Source: Hymenolepis diminuta
Lineage: Eukaryota; Platyhelminthes; Cestoda; Cyclophyllidea; Hymenolepididae
Assembly (NCBI GenBank): GCA_900708905.1
Contig: CAADRB010000020.1
Span: 873,909 to 937,908, forward strand
DNA: 64,000 bases
Direction: 5' to 3'
The notes beneath the pieces were generated by a model that was given only the letters and a program-made list of their open reading frames with translations, was not told where the DNA came from and ran no database searches. Shown in pieces: positions 50,712-61,961 of this stretch (position 1 is the stretch's first letter; every line of letters begins with the position of its first letter). The position numbers were made by a program, and so were the translations under genes.

Positions 50712-51978
50712 ATGCAGGTAGAACCAAAAGCTATCTCCGAAGATGTCCTTAAACTACTCTATGCGTAAATTGGCTAATCGGTTGTAAACATAGTCTTTCA
50801 GGCTTTTTATTTCAAATTGCCCACATCTCACAAAAAGTGACTGGAACTCTGGTTCCATACGCATATTTACAGAATTAGAGCTTGCTCACTGGTATTACCT
50901 CGATAATTATGTCAATGATAAGACAGAGGTTGGTGTTGACATGTTTGGGATGTGCAAAGCGAGTAAGTAATAATTTCCTAATTATTTTTTAGTGTTTGAA
51001 AAATTTCCCAAACTTGTTCCCAATGGATTCGATTGGGTTCAAAAATACAATGATTGGAGAGCATGTCGTGTATCTGCTCACACTGCAGGTGCAATTATAC
51101 TCGATGAAGACTTCGAAATGGTCCTTCTTGTTCAGGGTTTTAACAACAAAAGATGGACATTTCCGAGTGGAAAAGTAGCTGAAAATGAAGCCCTGCGAGA
51201 TTGTGCCGTTCGGGAAGTCATGGAGGAGGTTGGGCTGGATGTTGAGCACAGGATAGTTGAAAACTTGTTCATGGATGTATTTGTTGGGGACACTAGACAT
51301 CGTGTCTATATTGTGGAGGGATTTCCAAGGATAAGAAATCTTCGACCTTCAACTAAAAACGAAATTGAGGTCATAACCTGGTTTAGCCTCTCACGGTTGA
51401 ATATAGATATTACTAGTTCAAATTCAAAACGTTCAGAATTTCTTCTTGTTGCGCCTTTTATTATGTAATTGCAAATCATTGAAATAGGAGCTGTTAGGAC
51501 CTGTTTTTAATTTTTTGCCTTGTTTGTAGGCCTCTGCAACAGTATGTACATCATCGGAAGTCAGGTTTGCCTCCGATACAGGCGCTGAAATGTAGTTGGA
51601 AACCCAAGAATCGACGACAAAATCAATTCAACCAACCGCTACTTTTAAGTGCCTCGGCTTTCTCGCCTTATGTTAGTCAAGATCAACCTGACCGCACTCA
51701 ATCCACTGATCGTACAGTTCCTAAGAAATCCAAGTTTGTGATGGTTTTCATGGTTTATCTTATGTCTTCGTCCTTTTATTTTTATGTTTTGATTTTAGAC
51801 GTCGAACTCTATCCCAAGCGGTACAGTCTGGGTCGAATCAGTTAGGGCAGGTAAATCTAGTTTTTCGGAATATTTGTATCAAGTCAACTTTGCAATGGTA
51901 CTATAGCATTAGTTGTGGGGTGAATAAAAATATTATTAATGGTAGGTGTATTTTTAAATAGGCAAATTATGCAATTAG
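50712..51978 (+). CDS. DCP2: mRNA-decapping enzyme 2-like (DCP2), compact form
   Basis: Exons 50712-50764, 50802-50962, 50993-51464, 51530-51737, then probably 51799-51850 and 51962-51978 (about 320 aa). The first two introns are only 37 and 30 nt. The ATG at 50712 has an in-frame TGA just upstream. It hydrolyses the mRNA 5' cap, releasing m7GDP. Box A (residues about 5-75) includes ELELAHWYYLDNY, with the cap-binding Trp and Asp of DCP2. The Nudix fold starts near VSAHTAGAIILDEDFE; its box is complete: SGKVAENEALRDC then REVMEEVGLDV, with the catalytic Glu pair. Box B contains the short APFI and PLQQYVHH motifs. The tail after about residue 280 is uncertain: without splicing at 51738 the frame runs through a hydrophobic, pyrimidine-rich stretch to a stop at 51843, which looks like intron read-through, so I prefer the spliced end. 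The long disordered tail of other animal DCP2 proteins is missing. Divergent with NNT, convergent with PDP. Confidence 0.9.
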
Positions 51979-52918
51979 ATCTATAGCCTTTGGTGGGATG
52001 TAAATTATTATTGTTTGTTTCTTTAAATTTCTGCAATTCAGTTTCTCATCTCTCCCCCAATTACTCACTTTTCCAGTTTACTACCTACGACATGAACGTC
52101 TTCTGTGTGCTTTTCTGACTCCAGTATCCATGTCATGTCCTCTTTCTCCCTCCTGTCTTGTTCTTTTTGTAAATCTCATAGAATTTGGTAGATCGTCTAG
52201 CAATTTTCCTCTATGCTACACTGGTAACTTCTAAGTCATAGCTTCATTTTATTGCATTTATCTTAGAAAACAAGAGATAAGAAATAAAACCCACATTCGA
52301 GCCATCAATGTGATTGGTCTTTCAAATTACTTAACGTACACGCATTGGACAGAGAACATTAACTGATGTTTCTTTTTTCCTCTCCATGCAAGAACCGTAC
52401 CCAACAAAGAAGCATTTTGAAAATTGATCCAACCAAAAATTCCAACAGTATATTCGGTGGGCAAGTTTCTATCAATGCCGATGTTCTCATTAACATCATC
52501 AAAAGCTGCGGTTGAATCTCCCAAACCCACAACCCCTCTAATGACAACCCAATGTTTTTTACTTACTCAGTTCCAATTATTACTGCTATCATAATAGAAA
52601 GCCACTTGAAAAGATGAAAGACTGATTTTCGTCAAGAGATATTGAATACTCTTGGAGTTTTTGTGCTTTTTCACTCAGAAATTGTAATAGGAGGGAGAAG
52701 GGAATGAATTCCGATCCCACAAGTTTTTGACAATACGCGAAGGAGGAAAGGTGGAAGGCTCTAGAAAACAAACGCCAAAATGCAGCTGAGAGAAGACAGT
52801 GAGAAGGGAAAGGGGTCCTATTTCTGTTTCCTACTACAGAAGCAAAGACTAAAAATGCGAGACAGGATAAGGAAGAGGAGGGATCTGTACAGGTTTTGTC
52901 TTATAATAGGGAGTTGTT
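51979..52918. other. Convergent 3' intergenic region
   Basis: Lies between the ends of the second DCP2-like gene and PDP, so it holds both 3' UTRs. AATAAA-type signals occur on both strands, but I cannot tell which are used. The overlapping open frames at 52327-52771 (minus) have no domain. Confidence 0.6.
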
Positions 52919-55900
52919 TTAGGGGGTAGGGTAGATGACCTGGACTGTGATATCATCTCGATAGAATCGTGCAACGTTGGCTGGCACTGACAAGTGCATG
53001 GCGATTCGAGCAGTATCCATTTCTCGACCACCAAGGGCCGTCCGGATCAAGCGGCTGGCTGCTGTATCTCGGGGACCGGCCAAAGAAGGGTTCTACAAAA
53101 ATAAAATATCTAATTTAAAGGCCTTTTCTACCTACCTACCTAAGTGATAATTCAGTTCTTAGATATCTGCTTTTTAATAAAACATGGTTACTTTGTGCTA
53201 ATAGTTCTGTTTTAAAGTAAAACGTAGCCAAATATTAGGAATATACAGCATGACAGTCTAAGATTAGTACGAGTGGAGAGACACTTGAAAGAAAGTCAAA
53301 ATACTAATAAAAAAGAAGAATTTGCGTAGTGAAGTGGCATTGCCGTCATGCATGTTGCATTTGTGCTTGTGTAGACTAGTCGATGTATTTACGCATACGT
53401 TTCCTATTGACTTCTGCCTCTTCCACATAAAGTAACTGAAATGAATGCATAGCGTTCATACATACCTTAAATACACTCCTGCAGTTGATATATTTTTTGA
53501 AATTTTATTCAACACAGCCATTTTATCCTATTTCTATACTTTTTTGTTATGTGCATAGTGGGATAGAATAATGATTTAATCCCACCAACCCTGAAAAGAT
53601 CAAATAGACTTTTAGTGATCTGACCACCTGCGTCGACCTGTTCGTGGAAGTCAAAGAAACGTCAAGACTTTGGCATTCTAATAAGCTTTCCATAGGTTAA
53701 CCTCTTGAAGGACTCAAATAATTAGGCCTACAAAATTCAACAGACTCAGCGGAAACTGCGGATAAATAATGACTCCTAGGACCCAATATTATGTCCTAGT
53801 TATCCTTCTTTGTCTATGAACTGCCTATTAAAATAATTTCAATCGGTGACTCGATTATTCATAAATGCAAAATTAATAAGGGTCTATGAATCGTAAGCGA
53901 AAATTTGACACTAGGAGACCTCTATAAGCTCGTACCTTAAGACTCAAGAAGTTTAGACTACAAATGGATGAAAAAGGGGCCTAAAGAGTCTTGAATAATT
54001 GTTTTCCAGCACTCGTCTTAGGTGGTGAGTAACATTCGAAGGCATCTCTAATGAAAAATTCATATTCTGCTACTCGCCCTTTTGGACAGTCTTAACCAGT
54101 ACGGTTTTTTTATTCTGTTCGCTAGACGATTATTAAATAACTAACTGCAAAAATGTAAGATGACCGCTACGCCATCGGTGCATATCATCAAAAATGTCGG
54201 TTTTAGTTACCCCACGATAGTCCAGATAATGTTGAGCCACAACACAGACAGCCTGATGGGGAGTGAGCATGTCCCAGAGTCCATCTGACGCCAAGATAAC
54301 AAATCGATCGCGGCGAAGGTCTAGTCGATGACAGACAACCTGTGGGGTGGCAAAGAGGTAGGGTGGCGATGTGTAGAATCGCGGTGTCACAGGATAGTTG
54401 GGGGGTAGACCGCAAAGTTGAGCGATATTTTTGAGCATTTTGGCGGGCATCTTGTAGCGGATATCACCGAATGCTCGTAGAGGTATCAGTTCACCTGAAA
54501 ATTCGAAAAAGATTACTAAGATGGATAGATACTAAATACAAATAACGACGGTAAAGCCAGACAATAACTTGTGACTCAAAAATTTTCCGGAGATCTTTAT
54601 TTTCATTTAAAGACGAAAATAAATCGAACCTTTTCAGAAACTAGTGCTGTACTACCGCCTTTTGTCTATAACATTATTGATTGTTGTTAACAATTGACTC
54701 AAAGCGAGCTTTATAGTTTTGTTCAGTAGAGTCACGGAGTAACAGGAGCTTGGTTAACAGATTCCAGGCTACAAAGTGGGAGATCATCACTTCTGTTATT
54801 TCCGTAATATCGGAAATTCGAGCAATAACTATACAGAAAGCACACACAAATCAAGATGGACAGGATCGACAAGTCTTAATAGGTCATAAAATTCAGCCGC
54901 AGGGGGGAGGGGGAGAGTTCATGCAATTGGGAAAATAAAAAACTCGTTAAAACAGAATTTGTCCAGCTTAATAGGTCAAACCAACAAAAAATTCAGAGAA
55001 GGTAAATAATTTATTTCAAGACAATTTTCGTTGTCTCCGATCTTTGCTTATTAGTAGTTAGAATTACAGAAAAATGTACTCAAACAGTACTGTTGAAAAC
55101 AATTATCTTGATCAACACCCCGAAAAATGGACAAGAAATGGCTAGCATATTTTACTTTAGAATTTTGAGCTACTTAAAAAATTATATAAATTGAGCGTAA
55201 ACTTCTTGATCCCATTGAATCATCTTCCTTCTCTAAGGCTAAATTGAAAGTGATTTAGTCAGCTACAAGAGACGAACCAACCAGACTAAGCACTCGTTAT
55301 AGATTCCATCTAATACTTAACAATCTTAAATCTTTTATTAACAGGAGACAAAGTAACTACTAGTTATCAATAGACTAGTGTTAATGGCTACCAAGGCACT
55401 TTAAATCTCTAAATGTTTCAAAATTATGTTTTATAATTTGATCTATCGGGAACATTCTTATTGCCTTGAAGATTCTAGACTTGCAGAACTTTGGAGGCCT
55501 CACAATTGTGGTTGGATATGTTTAGCAAATCGAACAGACAAGATTCAAATTTACCCTGGTTCAATAATTAACGTTAATATTTCCCCTGATATAAAAACAT
55601 AAGTACGATAATTAAAAGCCTTCAGTTTGGCTCAGCAAGAATTCAGCCATTTTTACATGTAGAGTTGAGAAAAACATGAGAGGACAAAAGTAGCGTGGTC
55701 TAATTAATCTGCGATTATAAAATTCGCCTAATCTCATTGAAGTCTATAAGAGCGTGGTAGACGCAGATAGTGTTCAAAATATTGACTTTTATTGACTACT
55801 GCATGATAAGTAGTCCTTGTCTTCCCAACCGTTCACTTACATTCATCTCAAAACCACCCAAAACGCAACACAACATAAATTAACTCCAGTCGATTCATTG

Positions 55901-58900
55901 ACACTAATGAGCGAGTGATGACCACAGACAGCGCTCAAGGATAGAGCTTACCTTTATGATATCCCTTAACCCATGAACGCCGTGAAATCAAAATCATTGA
56001 AAATATATCCTCAAGAACCTAAATATTTCAGAGGCCAAAAGATTCTTATTTTCCACCTATTTAATTAGAGAGACCAAAACTACTTATATTAGACAAAATG
56101 TAGCCTAACAGAATCGAATAAAAAGGTACTTAGCTTCCCAGCCTTCGTGCACTCTTCAATCAAAACAGACAGTTTAAACTAACACAGTAGTCGATCCTCA
56201 ACAATCATAAGCGATGCCTCATGAATAGGATGTTGGGACTGCAGCCTTTCAACCTCCCGAAGATTCTGTGCATTATGCGGCGCCACCAACAGATCCGCCT
56301 CCCACTCTCCAGGATCCATTGATTTAAGATGACTTTCCATTTTTGCAGAGTCCGAACCTTCTGGAGAACCATTTATCGAGGAGGAGCTGAGGGAATCCTT
56401 TCCAATAAATCGACCTAACACAGCTCCACAATCACCAACCTGAAGGACGTATAATGAGGAGAGGTCATGGGGAAGGTAAACAGAAGTGGCAACACAGCCC
56501 GAGAGGACAATTCGAAGGAGGGATTTGTTGAGTCCAGTCTCCGGATGAGGTACTGCATCGCTGGTTATGTCACTGTCCATTCGTGCCAATGCAGTCCGTA
56601 GACTAGTCGCTGTGGACGAAATAGTGGCCAACTGATGAGATTCAAACTCGAAACCGGAAGAGACTAGGAAACCCTCGGCGTCGTAGACGTTACCGTTGGC
56701 TTGAAGGACACAGTCCGCTAAAGAAAATAATGAAAATAAATACCGTTTTAATTTTAATGTCCTTTCATCGTTTTTTCTAATTACTTTACCCAAATCCAGG
56801 ATATCATGTGCTTTGATTCTCTAATTAAAACTATACTTTACTTATCAGTGTCCAATAATTACTCATCTGCGTTCTCCTCTCTATTCTTATGTACGTTATT
56901 TTCAACTCAAGGCAAGGTTTTACCTCGTCCGTATTACTAAAGCCTCGCATTAAGTATGCGGATTGTTTACATTTCAAGAGAAAGAATGATTAAGTTTGAA
57001 TATTTTGGTCTTAAAGCTTAATTTGTGATTGGTGCTTATTTACTTGTTCGACCCTCGCAATTAGACTTCGGTGGATTGGAACTCAACTTCGAAGGCTAAT
57101 AAGTGATAAGTGCTCTGACTGCCGGGTTTCAGGAATGAAGGTGTAAATTTTTTGCATTTTCACAGTCCCATATTGCGCAAATCATTTCAAATTTGTGTGA
57201 GGGTAGTGCGAAAAGCATATCTGGAATTGACTGAGCTAAAAAATGGTTGATGGCACCAACCATATATGTTGTATTCTTTTAACATATAAAGTATAACAAT
57301 TCCCAAGCCCGTTTAGGAAAGCATTTTCCAGCACTCACCTTGAGTAGAGCAGCATCATGGAGTCTCCATGGTGAGAGACTCGAATTCTATGTTGTAACCT
57401 CAACGGGCAGTGGCAGCGCTTTCATTTACTAGTAAATGTAGTTATTCCTATCAATGCTACAGAGATCACATTATAAATATGGCGCTCTCAATTATAACAA
57501 ATAGTTCACAAATGGGGCACTTAAAGAAATTATTTCCCCATATAAACCTTGAAAAATTAGACCCACGGGGAGAGTCCTGATTGGTTGTTTCCAAGCGTTC
57601 TTTCAGGAATCGATGGATGTTGAAGAGTCGTTTATGATTGACTTCTGCATCCAGAGGACCCCACTGACCCCATAGACGCCAGTTGCAATGCCGGCTATCG
57701 GAGGAGGAGAATGAAGCGGATCCTGAGGAACTCGTTGGGCCTGAGGGCGAACTCGTCCCATCAGAGGTCATGAATGCCGAAGGATCGAGAAGGTAGGGCT
57801 GAGCTAGTTCAGAGGCCTATGGGGAAAAACAAGAAAATTCACTTTTACGCTAATAAGCACATTAATGTACGAGCATTAGTTAAGAGAAAACACAGCAAGA
57901 AAAAGAGTTACACTCTTTCCAACGCATTAGAACTTTTTCCATTTTAATTCTGTTGAAAGGCACTACCTGGTGGTTATTGCTCATGGCATAGTAAAAACAT
58001 TAATAAGTTTTAATCAGCGAAAGAATCTGGATAAGGGGAAACGAGCCCACAGAGGTACGAAACGGAAGAGGGGGTTAATAATAAATAGGTCAGGACATCA
58101 TGATTCTTACTACATTTGATTGATTACAATTCTGTTCCACAATAGGAAGGTTAAGCGAAAATTAATTGAGAAGAATACTAGAGGAACACAGTTAAGTAAT
58201 AGGCAGTCTCGTACGTTAATATTGTAGTTAAACTATGCAAAGTTCAGTCTTTATTTAAAAAAAGCAATATCCATAAGTTGACACTAAAGCAACATGGTGA
58301 CTGAGACATCTTATTAAAAACAATAAAAATGCGGTCAACAAAGATGAAGGAAATGAAAAGTGGATTTTTTCACACCACCGATTAGACAAAGAAAAATGAT
58401 TATTCACACATGGCCACCACTAGTTTGTTGCTATAATGACATTTGAGTGTAGCTGAAACAATTTGCGTTATCATTTACTGATGACAGTAAAAGAAGAATT
58501 TGATCTATTTAACGGAGCACAAAGAATGAAAAAAGGGCAAAATTTGGGGCAAAATTTCTCTTTATGAGTGCAATTAAACATCCCAAATAGTTAGCGAATG
58601 ATTGGCGGTCCCCGGTTAGCTCAGTCCGTAGAGCACAAAGTTCTTAATCTCGTAATTGTGTATTCGAGTCCCACTTTAGAGAAAGAATACAAACAAACTC
58701 ACATAAGGCAAAGCGTTCATCAAATTGGGTTTGGAAAGCACGGTGAGGATGGGTTCTAAGAGTTGCTGTGGCAGTAGGGAGGAAGCGATGTAGTCAACAT
58801 GGAGCATATTGACAGCATGAGCACAAGTATGGCCAGCATGTCCATCCACAACCGTAAAGAGATGGCCTCCAGGGAAATCGGCCGCGTATGACGCTAGTGG

Positions 58901-61900
58901 GTGAGAAGAATCGTAGAAACCCTCTTGATTCTCAAATCGCATTGTTCCACCTAACCGATAGGCTGACCATCTGTCTTCGACAGGTCTGTTCACATTCAGC
59001 TATAAGCATAAGACAGCAAGGCCATGAGTGAGGACTTTTAATTAGTAAAGCCTAAAAATACATTCAAACCGTGCAAATTATAGAGGAAATATAAAACAAC
59101 ACCGGAAAAATAAATCACATTATTTTCGCCTCAAGACTGTATAATTCCTCAGTTATCAACCAATACAATCAGAGAAATATCATCTCAATAAAATCCCACT
59201 TCTTAGTTTGTTCAGTTCTCTATTTAATACACGCCTGTATACTACTGTATATTTACCCACTTTCCACTCTCGGAATTTTGTGAGAGTGAGGGTTAGGCAC
59301 CAATTACATAATTAACAAGGAATTTTAACTCAGTCTCCTTTACGGCTGATCGTTAAGAGTGATAAACTTTATGTAAGTAACCTTAAAGATACAAGAGGCG
59401 TGATCATAAAAAAAACTCATATATCACTACCCAATAGTGCAAATTTGTGCACTTCTAGGTGTAAACCCTCTTTTAGCTAAATTGCGAGATGCAGTTTTAC
59501 GAAAAAACGAAAATAAACCTTTATTCTTAAAAAGTGATACTGATCGCAACTTTCACCGTATTGCCTCCAAAAGTAAACTCTGATGAACCAAGATCCAATA
59601 AAAATTCAATTAATTAAGCTCTTGACATGAGATACTATTTGCAACTGGAGATATACAAAAATCTTGACTATTTAACACGGTTTTAAAAGGAAAACGATAT
59701 TTAGGGATTCAGTTCCAGAGATACGTTCGATTTTTTGGTGAAACACACTTTGCCCACCTAATTCATTTTACTGTGTCGCAGTTGAGATGCGATAAGGATT
59801 GATGGCATTTCGCGTAGGAAATTTGACCAGGATGTATTTAAAGATTGAGCTTTCTATAAGTAACGCAGTTTTAACAGTCTAAGTGTTTAAAGACTACATA
59901 ATTGTCGAAACTACGGATATCAAAGATGGAACTGGTGCCATCACCATCATTTTTTAACGGCACGAAATTCTGTGTGCAAAATCTCCTATACTACCAAATT
60001 CAATCTGGCTTCTGAAATAGTGGACTACAAATATACAAACCGTAATCCGTCATCTGGTGTAATTTCCGTACAATCGTTCGAAGAGAAGCCCTATCCGATT
60101 AGGGTACTATCCAAAACATGAAAGACGAATCAGAAGGAATCTATGCGGCTACCATTGTTATTTTGTAACAAGTAGTCCTGTTTATTTCCTAGTCTCCTTC
60201 CTAATCCCAATTTTTAGACTAACTGAACTAAATCAGCTGGACAAAGTAATGGGTTCTTTCAATCAGATACAACATTCTTGTTTTTGATTCACGCTTCAAA
60301 GGCTGATGATTAAAGTAAAAATCAACAAATTATAAAGAAACTGTCATTATTTAAAGAGGCTTTTCATAATTTTAAAAAATGAGAAATTAAATAATTTGCG
60401 ATTCCTCAGCGCATATCTAAATGGTTAGCTAGCACGTTAGAGAGATATATCCTTTACTGCTCTAATAAAGCTATCTTTGCTATTGAGACACACAAAGCAC
60501 GGCATAAGATCTTAAATAGCAGATGTTCCGTCTTTGGCAGCGCAGTTCTTAAATGAAAGATGAAGAAAATAATTATGAGAAAAAGTACGAATATATAAAA
60601 GCGTAGCCAGATTTTGTAAATTTAATAATATGCGTCAGCTAAGCAGTAGCAAAGCGTGGGCCGGTACATAAAATACCAGTCTCGCAAGGTATTCTTTTTC
60701 TCCTCTTAAAATAAGACCATTCACTTTTCTTATTTTTATGTGAATAATTACAAAGATAATTCTTTGTTGTCAGATATTACAAGATCGATGCTAATCAGTG
60801 CAAATCCGATGATGTAGATGATTAATAGTACTGGTATATTCTGGTCAACAGGAGAGGTGATAGAATCTGAGTTCCTCATAACAGTGAATTAGTATTACCT
60901 TCTATCTATCCAATTCAAGTATTGCGAACACTTCTATTAACAGATTTTGGAAGCATATTGGATGAAATCGGGTATTACTAAATTCATCCGCATGGACTGA
61001 TTCTGGTGACAAACGAACTCAAAAATAGTTTTTGTAAATCTTTGATAGCAAAAAGAAGAGATAGATGATTAAATAGATCCTTGCTATTAATCCTATTAAT
61101 TTATCAGGTAGAGTTATCGTTCTAAACATCAATAGATATCCTACTCAAAAGAAAAAGGAATAACAAATTAGAAGATTCCCTGACCTCAATTTTCAAAAGC
61201 CTAATCAAGCTGAAAGATTTAAATTAACTTGAGCGAGATCATCTTAAAAAGTACAGAAAAGCAAACGCCTAAAAAGTTAATTTCAATACATTTTTTTCCT
61301 TCATTGATGCACGAATCTGATCAATCTAAAAACTGAGACTGTGCAGATTGTAATTCTAGAGGACAAAAGAGAACATTTTAATACCACTTCAAAATACAAT
61401 GCTTCAAATCGATAAGAAAGCAGAAACCAAAATTCATCCTTTGAGATTTGACTAATAAAAAAGAAATAGCCAAGCAAGCAAATCTGAGAGTTAATACTCA
61501 AGTATTGAGCAACGAAGTCTAACTAGGGAAAATAGCATAAATGGTATCCAAAATCCCTCTCAAAATGAAACCTGACTTATGTAATTAATAATTCCTAAAT
61601 CGGTGGACGTCATCGGATTTCACTTTCTAAACTTATCTAAATACTTCCTACTTTATTAAATAAAAGAACCACGGTCCGATAAAACAGAAAGTTTAAGAAA
61701 TCGTCAATGTTTGATGAATGAACTCACCTGATTTGCCGTAAATCCAACCTTATGGTCATCTGGAAAGCAGTAAAATTCGCTCTCACAAATGCGTCGGTTG
61801 ACCTCTTCAGTGGATACTCTTTTATTAGAAATGGTACCCGTGTCGTCAAAAATCTCACGAAATTCCCGACGAGGAGCCCTTGCGAGAAGAGCTGAAAGTT

Positions 61901-61961
61901 TGTATGGACCTTTTGAAGACGGCCACGCAGCGCAGGAACGAAGACATCGCGATGCTGCCAT
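52919..61961 (-). CDS. PDP1: Pyruvate dehydrogenase phosphatase, catalytic subunit
   Basis: Six exons, minus strand: 61961-61728, 58999-58703, 57816-57567, 56717-56184, 54494-54142, 53092-52919; about 613 aa (human PDP1 is about 537). A PP2C-type Mg/Mn phosphatase of the mitochondrial matrix; it removes phosphate from PDH E1-alpha, reactivating the complex. The start ATG at 61961 has an in-frame TAA 15 bases upstream and opens an Arg/Ala-rich presequence (MAASRCLRSCAAW). Family marks in order: STEEVNRRI, then NRPVEDRWSA, the metal site VVDGHAGHTC, IASSLLPQQLLEP, a Ser/Gly-rich insert (about residues 200-220), QVGDCGAVLG, PHNAQNLREVERLQSQHP, a PLRAFGDIR motif, TPPY-like TSPPYLFATP, ASDGLWDM and the last metal ligand in FYRDDITVQV. 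Oddities: about 25 extra residues before VVDGHAG, a Cys where human has Ser (GDC for GDS), Cys in DRLLCEL for Gly, and a weak donor (TTA|GTTATT) after exon 5, chosen because it keeps frame and the MHRWRS block. Confidence 0.95.
57305..57417 (-). repeat. tRNA-derived SINE 3' part (copy G) in PDP intron 3
   Basis: Plus-strand text CATGGAGTCTCCATGGTGAG with CGAATTCT and, upstream, GCATTTTCCAGCACTCACC matches the reverse complement of the 3' half of copy D (ATGGAGCCTCCCTAGTGAGA, CGTTTTCCATAGCTCATC). The head is missing. Confidence 0.7.
58610..58682 (+). pseudogene. tRNA-Lys(CTT)-like pseudogene or SINE head
   Basis: A 73-base block aligns without gaps to eukaryotic tRNA-Lys: TTAGCTCAGTCCGTAGAGCA (D arm, A box), an anticodon loop with TTCTTAATCT (anticodon CTT), and TATTCGAGTCCCAC (T arm, B box). 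The acceptor stem does not pair (CCCCGGT against TTAGAGA) and the anticodon and T stems have mismatches, so it is not a working tRNA. It lies in PDP intron 2, just inside the donor, on the opposite strand. Confidence 0.75.
59000..61727 (-). other. PDP intron 1 (2.7 kb)
   Basis: AT-rich. A weak tRNA-like head (GGTTAGCTAGCACGTTAGAGAG, about 60421-60443) may be another eroded SINE. No gene seen. Confidence 0.75.

Noticed and set aside
50989..51300. Minus-strand open frame
   Set aside because: Antisense to the Nudix exon of the second DCP2-like gene.
51738..51845. Unspliced C-terminus of the second DCP2-like gene with an apparent membrane helix
   Set aside because: The hydrophobic stretch is what a T-rich intron end translates to; a GT...TTTTAG intron of 61 nt fits better. 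Not excluded.
58610..58682. Functional tRNA-Lys gene
   Set aside because: Acceptor stem unpaired and stem mismatches; called a pseudogene.
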